DNA of 64,000 nucleotides from Clarireedia homoeocarpa (GCA_001465935.1 LNKV01000069.1:104532-168531), one strand, 5' to 3'. Shown: positions 13,277 through 25,773, numbered from the stretch's first letter. The notes: generated by a model from the sequence alone, not told the origin. Program-made: numbers and translations.

Positions 13277-15184
13277 TTATGCAGCAGCCATATCCAACTT
13301 TTTTCCCTTTACACTCGTCCACTCCATAGCAGCACTTCCAATAGTCGTCAAACATGCCATCACTAAAGCGATTTCAAAGATCTGAGTTAGCGCGTCATTG
13401 TAAACCACTAATATCCCATGCAGATTCTCTGCTGGAATGATATTCCTAATGTTTGTAGCTCCGGCGTTAGCCGCTGCTACTGCATCAACACCAGGAATAT
13501 TTTGGCTGATATATTTAACGACTCTGTTTGTTAACACGCTGTCACCGGCCGAGACAAAGATTGATGCACCGAAGAGCTGCATGAAGATGACAAGAGCCGT
13601 GGCGATGGGAATTTCGGACATGTCGAGGACAGCCTGCACAGCGATGATGGGGACTTGCAGGCCTAAGCCGATGCCGATTCCAGTGAGTACCTGATAACCG
13701 ATCCACTTCCCCGACCCCGTATCTAGATCCCAGGTAGTGAGGAGTCCGGCGCCGATGGAGGTCAAGATTGTACTAGCAATCATGAAAGGTGTGTAGTAAC
13801 CAAGGTTGGTAGTTCCTGCACCAGAGAAGATGGTTCCGACCACGACGGCAAGAAGAATAGGAATGTTGCGAATGCCGGATTCATAGGCGCTGACACCCTT
13901 GACGACCTGGAACCAAATAGGAATATAGTATACTAATGTGAAGAAGGCTGATCCCATAAAGAAGGCAAAGCATGCGGCGGCCCACACGCTACGTTTCTTA
14001 AGCATGAGTGGGCTGACAGTTGCCTGTTTTGGACGCCAGAGCTGAATAGCAGCGAAGAGGAGGATACAGATCCCAAAAACGACGAATAGAGCGATGATGC
14101 GCCCGTTCGACCACGGATACTTTGTCCCACCCCATTGCAGGGCGATTAGAAGGCTGACAACCCCGGGTAGGAAGAAAATAGTACCTGGGATATCGAACTG
14201 CTCGAGCTTTTCTCGCCAGGTCAACGACTTAGGATCCATTGCACCGGCTTGGGGCACTGGTGTGAAGAAGAACATAATTACAGCCATTGCTACACCACCA
14301 ATAGGGAGATTGATGTAGAAGCACCATCGCCATGTGACCTTGTCCGTGAAGGCGCCACCCAGTAGTGGTCCCACGACGGAGGAGACACCATACATGGCAC
14401 CAATCAGTCCTGCAAACGTCGGGCGCTGAGCTAAGGGAACCGATGTTGCGATGAGGAGATATGCGCCGGAAAAGACGCCAGCGGAACCTATACCCGCAAT
14501 AGCGCGGCCTACGATGAGGGCGACGCTATTTGGAGCGACGCCGCAGATCAGCGATCCTAATTCGAAGAGGGCAATAGCACTTAGAAAGACGAGTTTGATC
14601 GGGAACAAGGTATACAGCTTGCCGAAGATCAACTGGAAGGCGGCCGTGGTGAGAAGATATGCTATGTCGAGGGAGGGAGGCGTCAGCAAATAATTACTTA
14701 AGTGCAGCTGGGAAAGGAGGACAAGCTGCAGCACTTCTTTCAAACGGAGGGACTCGGGTACTTACCACTCCCATACCATCCAACATCGTTGAGACTGTGG
14801 AACTGATCCGTGATCTCAGGAATGGCAGTTGCAATAATGGTCGTGTCCAACGCAACCAGAAAGATGGAGAGACATAGGGCAACTCTAGAGGTACTGTTAG
14901 CTAGCTAGCCTATAGATAAAATACATGCAAATGTTTGACGCATGTATGGCAAGGGGGCAGGCGACTCACGCGAGGAGTAGTAGCTTCAGCCCTCCTGGAT
15001 AGACGGTCTCATCAGCCGTTGCAACATCTTCAACATCTTCGCCGCTGCTTGGTACCATCTCTGACTTGACCGTGTCTTCATCTGCGGCTTCGGCTGGTAA
15101 TGCCTTATCCGAGGAGATGGCCCTTTTGGGAATTTTGCTCGTAAAGGAATTCTTCTCTTCCATGCTTGTGGCTGCTGACGACAT
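13277..15184 (-). CDS. MFS drug:H+ antiporter (DHA2/14-TM type), cluster exporter
   Basis: Major facilitator efflux pump of 572 residues. Exons on the minus strand: 15184-14970, 14884-14766, 14661-13277. Exon 1 encodes a hydrophilic acidic cytosolic N-terminus and the first hydrophobic residues. Exon 2 gives TM1 with the family motif [13 protein letters not shown]. Exon 3 holds the remaining helices, including [11 protein letters not shown] and the antiporter motif C region [16 protein letters not shown], followed by [13 protein letters not shown]. Length and motifs fit fungal toxin/self-protection exporters. It is divergent from the NmrA-like gene and convergent with the halogenase. Likely role: secretion of the chlorinated product. 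Confidence 0.93.
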
Positions 15185-15827
15185 CGATAGAGAGTGTGGG
15201 TATGCGTGATCCGAAAACTACAGGAGTCGAGCGGAATATGGTATTGTGGAGATGTAAAGAAGAAGAAATGGGATTAGTACTATTAAAGAGGAGTTGGGAA
15301 AACTGAGCTCGGACGGAGATAAAGACTTTGATTCTGGTACGGTAAATTTCATGTACTGTACGATACCTCCATACTAGTAGAGCGTTTCATCGCGTTCGGT
15401 GCTCGTTTATCCGGGCACCAATGATAATCGCTGCTTTGATTCCCATATGGACTAGCGCCGCTGTTATCGTATTTTGAATTCCTTTTGTCTCTCTGGTTGT
15501 ATATCAGTTGGTAGCCTGACTGCATAGTGCATACAGAAGGATACGATCCCAGCAATACTTTAAGTTGTGTAAGCACTAAGTACGAAAACATAATGTTTGA
15601 TTTCAAACCACCTCGATCATGTATCCTATCGCCGAAATCCTTTTAGATAAAGTATTACGTATCAACGCTGCCTGTTCGGCATTTTACCGTGAGGCTGAAG
15701 ACCGAGGCCCCCTTCCACATTGCTGTCATAGCAGGTATTTATGTAAGCATCTGTCCTCTAAATTTATCACCAAGACGACAGCCTTAAGCTTTTAAGCACT
15801 TTGAATTTACGTCTAAACCTCCAGAAA
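15185..15827. other. Divergent promoter region of transporter and NmrA-like gene
   Basis: 643 bp without a gene. I looked for TCG(N5)CGA and found only near matches (for example TCGGTGCTCGT at 15395-15405), no exact site. Confidence 0.6.
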
Positions 15828-16795
15828 ATGTCCTCAATCAAGAATGTTGTGATCATTGGAGCTGGTGGCCATCTCGGCCCCTCGATCCTCGCCGCCTTCG
15901 ACAAGGATCCTAACTTTACCGTGTCTATCCTGTCCCGCAACTCTTCTACACAAAAGTTCCCCGCTCATATCACCATTCACCGCGTGAGCGACGACTACCC
16001 TGAAGCCGAACTCCTGAAGGCTTTCAAAGGCCAAGATGCCATTGTCTCTACTATTGCCACTGCTAGTGCTAACCGACAACATGCTATCATTGATGCCGCG
16101 ATTAAAGCCGGGGTGAAGCGCTTCGTGCCTTCAGAGTTTGGCAGCGACACACGTAACGACAAGGCCATGGCCATCCTCCCGCAATACTTTAAGGGTAAGG
16201 CCGATACGGTCGAGTACCTGAAGTCCAGAGAGAGCACGGGCCTCACTTGGACTGCTTTTGTAACGGGATGCTTTTTTGAATTGTAAGTTTCCCAAGACCT
16301 CGCAAACTGCAGGATATCTCTCCTAGCGAGCATATGCTCATTAGTTACAGAGCCGTACAAGGTTTCATGGGATTTGACCTCCAAGGCCACAAAGCAGTTC
16401 TCTTCAACAAAGGTACAGACACCTGGTCCACTACAACCCTCCCCTCAATTGGTCTAGCCGTCAAAAATGCTATGCTTCTCCCAACTGAAACTGCCAACAA
16501 ATACATCTTCATCGACTCCTTCACTGTCTCCCAAGCCCAGATCCTAGCCTCCCTTGAAAAGCTTACGGCGACAAAATGGGAGGTCACCTACTTGGATGCT
16601 GAGGAGCAGAAGAAACAAGGATTGGAGAAGATGTCACAGGGAGACTTTAGCGGTGCGATGAGTTTAATCCGGTACATCAATTCTGTGCATGGTCATGGTG
16701 GGAATTATTCGGAGTATGAGAAGACACAGAACGAGCTGCTGTCTTTGCCTAAGGAAAATTTGGATAACGTGTTAGCGGGTATCTTGAAGGGTTAA
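15828..16795 (+). CDS. NmrA-like/isoflavone-reductase-like NAD(P)-binding protein
   Basis: Atypical SDR of 299 residues, exons 15828-16282 and 16351-16795. The N-terminus has the Rossmann loop GAGGHLG (VVIIGAGGHLGPS), then ILSRNSS and DAIVSTIATAS. The segment KAGVKRFVPSEFGSD is characteristic of the NmrA/PCBER group. Members are either small-molecule reductases acting on phenolic substrates or redox sensors; in a PKS cluster the first is likelier. The TTG at 15801 is not used; the ATG at 15828 directly precedes SSIKNVVIIG. Confidence 0.9.
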
Positions 16796-17297
16796 GAATA
16801 GTTGTCCTATAAATTCATATTAAGTGTTGAGGAAAACTAGAATGCCGTAGTCTTATTTAGTGGGAGAATACAGAAGGACATTAAAAACGTGACGTGATAT
16901 TATAATTCGTATTATTTACTTCATCTAATTTATTTCGAATACAACCAAATTCCCTTTATGTTTTCGAAAATTCAAAGAAAAATCATTGCAATTTCATAGA
17001 AACACGTCCCCAAGACTTAAATTATATAAGCTAACTCGGGTTTTAAATTCATCAGCCTTGTGGGTTAGCGGAAGTCATCATTATACCCCTTAATTTTCGG
17101 ATCCCGAAATAGCCTTCGGGCTTCTATATCCAACTTATAACACCTATAAATTTTATCACCATAATGCTACATGAGCTTTCCAAACCCGTAACGTACCTCT
17201 GTTCTTCCCAAGATTTCCAAACTGTGTATCTACACTAGTCAGCCTTTCATCCTTGACGCTTTGGAATATATGTGTCTTCGCCCCATATACGCAACAC
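16796..17297. other. Intergenic/promoter region of the FAD monooxygenase
   Basis: About 500 bp without a gene; contains the TCGG(N3)CCGA site at 17097-17107. Confidence 0.6.
17097..17107. promoter_or_regulatory. TCGG(N3)CCGA site upstream of the FAD monooxygenase
   Basis: TCGGATCCCGA, 191 bp upstream of the monooxygenase ATG. It shares TCGG at one end and CCGA at the other with the halogenase site. The flanking TT and AA extend the dyad. Confidence 0.45.
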
Positions 17298-18512
17298 ATG
17301 GAACCTATCCTCATAATTGGCTCTGGCCTCAGTGGTCTCGCCCTTGCCCAAGGCCTTCGACAATCATCTATTCCATTCAAGGTCTATGAGCGCGAATCAC
17401 CAAACAATGTTCGCTCGCAGGGGTATCGTATCCGCCTGCACAGTGAGGGACTCTCTGCTCTTCGCTCAGTCATGGCGGATGATATCTGGAGTCTTTTCGA
17501 GGAAACTTGTGCCGAGACGATACTTGGGCCTCTACCGAATTTCAACGCTATTAACTGTGAATTTTCAGCAGCCACATTCGGCGCTCATAATCCGCAGAGC
17601 AAGATTGCGCAGAGTGAACAGAAACCTGCTACAGTAGACCGCGGGATTTTACGAGAGGTGCTTTTAACCGGCTTAGAGAAAAATATCGTTTATGGAAAAG
17701 AATATTCTCATTACACGGTACACGATTCAGCCGTTATAGCATACTTTGCAGACGGCACAACTGAAAAAGGCGCCTTGCTTGTGGGTGCAGACGGGGTACG
17801 ATCGGCGGTCCGCAGGCAATATCTTCCCAAGATCAAAGTACTGGACACTCAAACCCGCCCTATATATGGCAAGACACCTCTGACTCCGGCTTTCTTGAAA
17901 CGTATGTTGCCTAAAGCAATTGAATGCTTGTCCTTTGTGAAGGATCCGGTGTCCGGGAGCGTGACTTTGATGGAGGTCATTCGGTTCAAGCCCAAAGAGG
18001 ACCGAAAGGACAAGAGAGATCTACCGCATGATTATATGTATTGGGTTATCATACCATCTGGTATGATTCCTGCTGCAAATGGTGATGCAATGGAGAATAG
18101 CACCAAGATGGGACCCGTGGAGCTGTCGAAGAGCTGGACAGCACATTGGCATTCATCTCTACGCCCCTTGATTGAGGACCAAGATCCCAAACAGACAGGA
18201 ATGTTTCGCCTGCTAAGCTCTGATCCAGATTCCATAAAGATACCGTGGGAACCAAATGCTCGAGTAACCATAGTGGGTGATGCTGCGCATGCTATGATGC
18301 CTTCTACTGCCAGTGGTGCAGTGACTGCGCTTAGGGATGCAGAACTCCTAACCAAGTTGATTAGGGAGCAGGGAGTCAACAAGGAAAGCATTGGGATATA
18401 TGAGGAGGAAATGAGGAAGTATGCGAGCGAAGCTGTGGCACTGAGCGCCAAGATAGGAGAAGTAAGTTTTGGGTTGGGGTCTTTGAATGATTCGAAAGAG
18501 GCTACTTGGTAG
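17298..18512 (+). CDS. FAD-dependent aromatic monooxygenase (UbiH/PHBH family)
   Basis: Class A flavoprotein hydroxylase, 404 residues, no intron. Three family signatures are present: the GxGxxG dinucleotide loop near the N-terminus (IIGSGLSGLALAQ), the DG motif (LLVGADGVRSAVRRQYLP) and the GD motif (VTIVGDAAHAMMPSTASGA). Expected to hydroxylate, or oxidatively decarboxylate or dearomatise, a phenolic intermediate using NAD(P)H and O2. The ATG at 17298 is chosen because the upstream TTG extension (17253) only adds non-family sequence. It lies between the NmrA-like gene and the nitrilase, all on the plus strand, with a putative regulator site upstream. Confidence 0.93.
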   Translation: MEPILIIGSGLSGLALAQGLRQSSIPFKVYERESPNNVRSQGYRIRLHSEGLSALRSVMADDIWSLFEETCAETILGPLPNFNAINCEFSAATFGAHNPQSKIAQSEQKPATVDRGILREVLLTGLEKNIVYGKEYSHYTVHDSAVIAYFADGTTEKGALLVGADGVRSAVRRQYLPKIKVLDTQTRPIYGKTPLTPAFLKRMLPKAIECLSFVKDPVSGSVTLMEVIRFKPKEDRKDKRDLPHDYMYWVIIPSGMIPAANGDAMENSTKMGPVELSKSWTAHWHSSLRPLIEDQDPKQTGMFRLLSSDPDSIKIPWEPNARVTIVGDAAHAMMPSTASGAVTALRDAELLTKLIREQGVNKESIGIYEEEMRKYASEAVALSAKIGEVSFGLGSLNDSKEATW

Positions 18513-18827
18513 AGATTTCATTAAATTCTTACTACAAAGTGATCATGGAATATTTTTATATCTTGTGTAGCTAGTATTGTTGAACTCTAAAAGTAATACT
18601 ACTCTTAGAAACGTAACAATAAAATCTGATATTTAGTTCAACAGATGTCATACAATCACGAGTCTTCGGCAAGAAATTGTCCAGCCGGACTCAGAAAGTG
18701 GGGTAACCGGGGGCACCTGATCCGACAAAAGTATAAGGTGGTGATGTCAGAACATCTGCAATGTCAGAATGATATGATTCCTGTTATACATGTCGCTTTG
18801 TTGTATGTACTAACTTGAATCACAATT
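18513..18827. other. Intergenic region upstream of the nitrilase-like gene
   Basis: 315 bp; no gene and no exact TCG(N5)CGA site seen. Confidence 0.6.
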
Positions 18828-19988
18828 ATGGCACCAACGTATAAAGTTGCGGTAATTCAGCTCCATCCCAAGGTATGACACCCCCTCATCGCTTCAAGGA
18901 ACCGCGTTTGCTCAAGTCACTTCACAGCCTCTTCAACCTGAAAAAAATTTCGAGCGCGCCTCATCCTTCATTCGTTCAGCCGCATTGCAAGGCGCCGATC
19001 TTGCTGTTCTCCCCGAATACCATTTGACGAACTGGATACCCAAAGACCCAAATTTTCTGCCACTCTGTGACGAATGGGAAACATATGTGAAGAAATATCA
19101 GGCATTAGCCAAAGAATGCAATATTTCCATTGTGCCAGGAACAATTGTCGAAAGGCATGCTGTGGAAACGAGCGAAGAAGATCCTGAAGATAAGGGACAT
19201 AAGCTCTTCAATGTAGCGTATTTCATTGACAATCACGGGGAGATTGTAGGAAAGTACATTAAGAAGAACTTGTGGTAGGTTCAATTCCATTCTTTCTACA
19301 AAAAAGAAATTGCAAAGAGCCAATCGAATTGATACTACAAAGGGGGCCAGAAAGAGATCATCTGACCTCTTCCGGCCGCGATACTCATGAGGTTTTCGAC
19401 ACGCCCATTGGACGAGTTGGTTTGTTGATATGCTGGGATTTGGCTTTCCCAGAAGCATTCCGAGAACTCATATATCAAGGCGCTAAAGTCATTATAATTC
19501 CAACCTTTTGTGAGTTTTGTTTTTAAAAAATTAAAGCTGTGGGCCTTGCGAAGAAGTCTATTTGCCAACGCTTATATTCTGCTTCTCCAGGGACACTTAA
19601 TGATTGCTCACCAGAAGGGCTCAAACTTAATCCCACAGCGGAAGCAACATTCCTCGATAGCGTGTTGACTGCACGAACTTTTGAAAATACATGCGGTGAG
19701 TGTTTTCCTCTGTGTTTTCAGATGCCCGCAATGCTAACATATCAAGCTGTCATCTTCGCGAACGCTGGAGGCCCACCAGGAAAGGGCTACGCCGGGCTCT
19801 CGCAAGTAACTGTTCCTTATATTGGTCCACTTGCACGGCTTGGAAGCTGTCTCGAAGGTATGGCTACAGTTGACCTGGACCTTGGTATTCTGGAGCATGC
19901 GGAAGAAAACTACCAAGTCAGAGCCGACCTTGCGCGAGACGATTGGCATTACGATTATCGGCATGGAAATATGAAAGAGAAGCTGTAG
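18828..19988 (+). CDS. Nitrilase-superfamily (carbon-nitrogen hydrolase) protein
   Basis: Predicted amidase-type C-N hydrolase of 301 residues. Five exons inferred: 18828-18872, 18928-19274, 19343-19509, 19591-19695, 19747-19988. The Glu-Lys-Cys triad is intact: E45 in AVLPEYHL, K127 in YIKKNLW and C161 in LLICWDLAFPE. Length and the CWD context fit amidase/omega-amidase-like branches better than true nitrilases. All junctions restore family sequence (IPTFW|TLNDCSPEG, TC|AVIFANAGG). It is the last plus-strand gene of the block that includes the monooxygenase, so it may belong to the polyketide cluster, but that assignment rests on position only. The substrate is unknown. Confidence 0.88.
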
Positions 19989-20245
19989 TATGAGATGACT
20001 GTCTGTCTAGACATCAAAGAGAAATGTAAATGGGGGAAGTTATGCTCTGCAAATATCACCATATGCATTTTGGCTACCTGCCTGATCTTCAGGTTGCACA
20101 TATTTCGTTTCAGGTCCGAAGAGCAGGGGCATCAAGACCAGTATCGAGCGGTGCAGTAAAACCCTGGGCTGTTTCTAATTCAATTCATTACAGTTCGAAA
20201 TTCAGTGATTCTCGCATAATTCTCTAACCATAGAAAGCTGACAAG

Positions 20246-21517
20246 CTAAGTGCTAAATTTCCTTGAGTTGCAAGCGGGGAAGCCAGCAGCACCAGGACCT
20301 GAGCCAGGAGGGCCAGGGACAATATAATCGCCAGCAGTCATCCTCGTCACACTTTGGGCGTACATACCGCCGTTCAGAACCAACACAGTTTTCCCACCAT
20401 TACCGGGCATGACACGCAATTCGCGGGTGTAGCCTACGCCGTGCCCACTTGTTGCATTCAACCAATAGCCTGGAAGGCCGTTCTGGGTGTTAAGGAAAAG
20501 ATTGTCATATGTGCTATCGCTGACAACGATTGTTCCATTCGGCCCTCCAGCAGGTGTCCAGACAGTGTATGGACCGGCTGAGGAAATTCCGCCCGTGGTC
20601 GTCTGCAACAGATACTCATCAACTGAGCCAAACTCGAACGGACTATCAGCGATCTTGTAGTGCGTCGCATATGGTGCTACGTCATTGTTGCCATCTGCTG
20701 TTGTCCAAAGTGCAACCTCGTAGGAGCACATCCATTTCCCGTTTCCAATCTGTGATATTGTGATCATACCTGGGCGAAGAGTGTAATTGGCATTGGCAAC
20801 GTCATCAATGGTATTACTCCAGCTTCTCAAGTCCGTGCTGGTACGATGTGCTAGTTTTTGGCCATGTTTTGGGTCGCTCTGGTCAGAGTAATAAACTGCA
20901 AATTGGTCTTGGTGTGAGAGAATAAACGGCTCCCAAACGCATGGAGCTCCGTTATTAGTGTTCGGCGGACCACTTGCAACAATTGTAGAAACATATTCCC
21001 AAGAGTGGCTACAGCAATGTTAGTCGGTCTCGAGATCAAGTCAAAGCTCTTAAACATACCCTTTGTCGGTACTAGCGTATAACTGAATGTTGGTGCTCGA
21101 GAAGGAACCCGGTATCCTATTGCCGGACAGCATGATAGTGCCAGGCGGGTATTTACCAAAGGGCTGTGAGAGCTCATAAAGGAAAGGTTGAAGGATAATT
21201 CCGCCAGTCAAACTCGTATTACCGTTGAAGTATGCCTTGGAAATTTGAACCCAAGTAGCACCCAGATCTTTGCTCTGAAAAATCTGGAGGTATTGGCCAT
21301 CTGGTGGGTTGTACGCCGCAGTAGCCAGCATGGTTGGCGTCCCTTGCTCACAGTTTTGGTTCAGCAAAACACTACGAGCGTAGCTACCGGAGCGACTAGG
21401 CCAAGTAGTTGGTGGTTCGAATATAGTGACATTCTGAAAGGTCAGGCTAGACGATGACTGAGGCCAGCACGAGATTGATGACACAAGGGCAGCAAGAGCA
21501 AAGATCGTGGAGAACAT
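20246..21517 (-). CDS. Secreted sialidase-like beta-propeller, GH93-type exo-arabinanase candidate
   Basis: 406 residues, exons 21517-21060 and 21008-20246. A signal peptide is evident (MFSTIFALAALVSSISCW). Asp-box-like pieces (SKDLGATWVQI, STDKGHSWEYV, TSTDLRSWSN) mark a six-bladed sialidase-type propeller. The mature protein with SRSGSYARSVLLNQN and repeated Trp/Gly blades looks like GH93 exo-1,5-alpha-L-arabinanases, an assignment from memory of the family rather than a search. It would act outside the cell on arabinan side chains of pectin. Transcribed toward the nitrilase gene and probably outside the polyketide cluster. Confidence 0.75.
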
Positions 21518-22769
21518 ATTGAAGGAAGTCTCAAAACTCTGTGAGTAATGCTCGCAATACAGATCGGCCAGCGGTGCGCGACGTTTATTTTATATTTCCT
21601 AAACATAGCAGAATCTTTTGGCGTCTACTTAGAACATGCCACCAAGCCGTCAGTGCCCGTCGCTGGTCTTCTTCCCCTCCATGATTCATGCCGTATCACA
21701 TTGATTCGTGAATGTCATTTCATCCACATTGAACACCCCGCTCAGCATACAGTAGATACGATGGATAAATGGTTGGATTGCGGCGTTGTTCACAGCTATG
21801 ACAAATGCCAATTGCGCCCCGTCGTCATTCAGCGCGCAAGTTCCCCTCAAAAAAACTGCGGTTTGTATGTTGTAGCTTTTCACAACATGATATTCGATCG
21901 TGGCTTTGTTTACTGCAAGCAATGTCAGCACTTTCTCAGTTTTATATTAGCTGAATTTTAGCTCTCTGGGTAAATTCAGGCTAAAACCATGAAGAAATAT
22001 CCCCGCTTACGTCAGTATATATATCTCCGCATAGCTAAACATGAGTGGGGCGGCTATGGTGGAGCGTAGCAGTGGGGTAGTGGAGTAGATACACAAGATC
22101 AGCATGCTGAGCAATTTAGGCTATCAAAGCACTTGTGTCTAGTACTGACTCCTCTCACCTAAATCTAACGCGGGGCTGTCTGCACGCAAAGCATAAGTCC
22201 ATTTAGAGAACATACGAAGTACAGGAGTTGATGCACTGCTGTCGTTAATTGATCGGCTGACTTTTGGACAGTTCCATCGACTTGTTGTTTCTACGCTGGG
22301 AGCGAATTCAAGGCTCGTTTAGAATGTTACCTCTGCCCCCGACTCGGGTCATTTAGTAGAGCGACAGGTGGTGCGAATATCGCGTACATGAAGCGAAATA
22401 TATACATGCGGTATGCTCAAAGATGTGATTTCCACGCTAGCCTAGCTTGAATTAGGATCCAGGTACTCAGAAATGCTGGATCTTGATCTCGTATTGCTGC
22501 GCCAACCAGATTGAGATATGAAAGGGCATAGTAATATTACCGGCCTGTTGGCCTTCTGCCTAAATAGTAATATGCAGGGACAGCTTCTTCGGGCTAGGTC
22601 TAAGTTTCTCCTCGTGTAGACGGTTCTTATTACCTCATCATGATATCTTGCTAAACCAGATGCTCAGGCACATGATATGGAGGTGGCAGCAAGCTCTTTA
22701 TTGGCTTATATAATGGCTTTGTCGAGTTGTTTTTTCATTCGGAAAGTCTGAAAGTAGTACGAACGTTTA
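21518..22769. other. Divergent intergenic region between GH93-like and GH3 genes
   Basis: 1.25 kb; promoters of two secreted carbohydrate-active enzymes. A plus-strand ORF at 21548-21961 has no family features. A TATA-like element lies at 22707. Confidence 0.6.
22707..22713 (+). promoter_or_regulatory. TATA-like element of the GH3 gene
   Basis: TATATAA 57 bp before the ATG of the WSC-GH3 gene, in GGCTTATATAATGG; spacing fits a core promoter with a short leader. Confidence 0.4.
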
Positions 22770-25530
22770 ATGATGGCTCCTTCAAAAGTCTTACTGCCTG
22801 TGGCGCTGCTGTGCTTTTTGTGTGCTCCGGCTACAAGTTCTTCTAATTCTTCCTGTGTAGCTGACACAACTTCGACATATAATGCTTCAGCAACATACCT
22901 AGGATGCTACCTTGACCGGAGTGTGAGCATTTTATCTGCGGCAAAGCTCAGCACTATCGCCATGACACCGCAATTCTGCGTCGACTGGTGCGGGGAGCGT
23001 GGATATACATATGGGGGAATCGAATTTGGCACGTATGTTTCTCAATCTCACACGTGCATGTTGCAAGATCAGGACTTATGCTCGTGATAGACAATGCTTT
23101 TGTGACGTTAAGCCCGATTTCAGTCAGGCAACCAAGACAAACGATACCTCTTGCAATTCGAAATGCGTCACTGAGCCTTCAAGTGCATGCGGCGGAGGAT
23201 ATGTGTAAGCCAGACAGACAATAGGACACTCGCCAGGTTAGCTGACTTCATCATGTAGCATGTCTCTATACCAGATCAAAAATCCTCACGGAAATGCGAG
23301 CGAAGGATCTTCAACCACAGCTTTCACACCAGCATGCCAGACAAGTCCACTTTGCTCTCACAAAGTTTGCGACACTTCACTGAGCACTTCAAAACGAGTA
23401 GCGTCACTCGTGGAGTCCATGACTCTTGAAGAGAAGATTTTGAATCTTGTCGATGCAGCGGCTGGATCCAGGCGACTCGGGCTTCCATCCTACGAGTGGT
23501 GGAGCGAGGCTACGCATGGTGTAGGCTCCGCGCCGGGCGTGCAATTTCCGAGAAAGCCTGCAAATTTTAGCTATGCCACAAGCTTCCCAGCACCAATCTT
23601 ATCCGCAGCTTCGTTCGATGATGCTCTTATCCAGGCGATAGGGAACGTAGTTGGGAAGGAGGGTCGTGCATTTGGGAACTACGGCTTCTCAGGTTTCGAC
23701 TTTTGGGCGCCTAACATCAACCCATTCCGAGATCCGCGCTGGGGAAGAGGGCAAGAAACACCGGGTGAAGATATTTTTCACATCCAAAGCTATGTTAGAA
23801 GTTTCGTACCGGGTCTTCAGGGTGATGATCCTCTGCAAAAGCAAACTATCGCTACTTGCAAGCACTACGCGGTTTACGATATCGAAACTGGTAGACATGA
23901 GAAGAACTATAATCCAACACAGAAAGATCTTTCAGATTACTACCTCGCACCTTTCAAGACATGCGTCAGAGATGTAGACGTCGGAAGCATCATGTGCTCG
24001 TACAATGCAGTTGACGGGGTTCCAGCTTGCGCAAATGAATATCTTCTGCAAGACTTACTGCGGGAGCAGTGGAATTTTACAGCAGAATATCAATACGTAG
24101 TATCCGACTGCGGTGCGGTGACAGATATCTGGCAGAATCACAACTACACTGACTCAGAAGAGGCTGCGGCCTCGGTGGCTCTGAATGCCGGTACGGATCT
24201 CGAATGCGGATCGTCGTATGTCAAGCTCAACGAGTCCCTTGCGATGAATCAAACTAGTGTTGCTAGAATAGATGGTGCGTTGGCACGACTGTATGCAGCT
24301 TTGTTCACCATCGGCTTTTTTGATGGTAGCAAATATCATGCCTTAGGTTTCTCTGATGTTGCCACTCCTGAAGCGCAAGCTTTGGCTTACAAGGCAGCCG
24401 TCGAAGGCATGACTCTACTGAAAAATGATGGAACACTTCCATTGCCTCACTCACAGCAGCATCGAAGGGTCGCCGTTATAGGGCCATTTGCTAATGCGAC
24501 GACACAAATGCAAGGGGACTATTCTGGCACTGCAGCTTATTTGCAAAGTCCACTTCAATCATTTGGCAATTACACTGGCTGGAATGTTACCTATGCCATG
24601 GGAACAACAATTAATGCTCAAAATACAACTGATTTCGAAGCTGCCCTTATTGCAGCAAGAAATTCCGATCTGATCATATATCTTGGTGGCATCGATAACT
24701 CTATAGAGGCGGAAGAACTTGATCGGACTTCTTTGGTTTGGCCAGGCAATCAGCTCGAGCTCATTGTTGAACTTTCCAAATTGCATAAGCCTCTTGTGGT
24801 GATACAGTTCGGCGGTGGACAGCTGGATGACAGTGTTTTGTTGGCAAATACGAACGTGAACTCCTTGATCTGGGCAGGTTATCCTAGTCAGGCAGGTGGC
24901 CAAGCTCTTCTGGACGTGCTAGTGGGCAAGAAGTCAATTGCCGGGAGACTTCCCGTTACACAGTATCCGGCCAGCTATGCCGATGAGGTTAGCATATTTG
25001 ATATAAACTTATCCCCAAATGGCACCTTTCCTGGGCGGACATACAAATGGTATACTGGCAGGCCAATTCTTCCATTTGGCTATGGTCTTCATTATACAAC
25101 GTTCGACTTCCATTGGACGGCTAAATTGAAGCGAGAATACGACATAAGAACTCTCGTTGACCAATGCCGACTAAATGGTCCGATCAATGACCGTACGCCG
25201 TTCGCAGACGTCTCGGCCGACGTAGAAAATACGGGGCGCTTCGTGAGCGACTTCGTTGGCTTGCTCTTCATTTCCAGCGCCGATGCGGGCCCCGTCCCAC
25301 GTCCGAACAAGTCCCTTGTGTCATATTCGCGTCTTCACGACATTCCTATTGGTAAATCCCAGCAACTCCGGCTTCCCCTCACTCTTGGTTCTTTGGCTCG
25401 AGCTGATGAGAGCGGAGATCTTGTTATCTTCCCAGGTAACTACAAGCTTGCACTTGATGTTGACAATAAGCTGGTATTCAATTTCTCACTCCTTGGAGAG
25501 CCATTGGTAATTGAACGTTTCCAGACCTAA
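22770..25530 (+). CDS. Secreted GH3 beta-xylosidase with N-terminal WSC domain
   Basis: 882 residues, exons 22770-23032, 23091-23204, 23259-25530. After a signal peptide (LLPVALLCFLCAPATSS), residues ~38-130 form a Cys-rich WSC domain (YLGCYLD, FCVDWCGERGYTYGGIEFG, QCFCDVKPDF, CGGGY) split by both introns. Then comes a two-domain GH3 enzyme: WWSEATHGVG, FWAPNINPFRDPRWGRGQE, ATCKHYAVYD and the nucleophile motif VVSDCGAV with Asp ~409, then the (alpha/beta)6 domain (VIGPFAN, GNYSG-like) and a fibronectin-III-like end. These are hallmarks of fungal exo-1,4-beta-xylosidases. WSC domains bind glycans, so it may tether the enzyme to xylan or to a cell wall. Confidence 0.92.
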
Positions 25531-25773
25531 ATTCACGCCGACAAGATAATACAACAAAATCAAACCCAGTAATTGATAAATAGATCCAAATAGTAAATAG
25601 TTACTGATTGATAAAATGACTGAGTGGAGACTAAAAGAGAACAACTGCTACCATCTTATGATCAAGTAGGGCTGAATACATAATGAATGGAATGACTTTT
25701 CACCAGTTGTATGCGTCCTGAAAAGGTCCGCAGATGAATAGCTCCCGTTTCAGATTACCCCTTTGAAAAATGC

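Noticed and set aside
21548..21961. 137-codon plus-strand ORF upstream of the GH3 gene
   Set aside because: No start context, no domain-like pattern, and the composition looks random; treated as intergenic.
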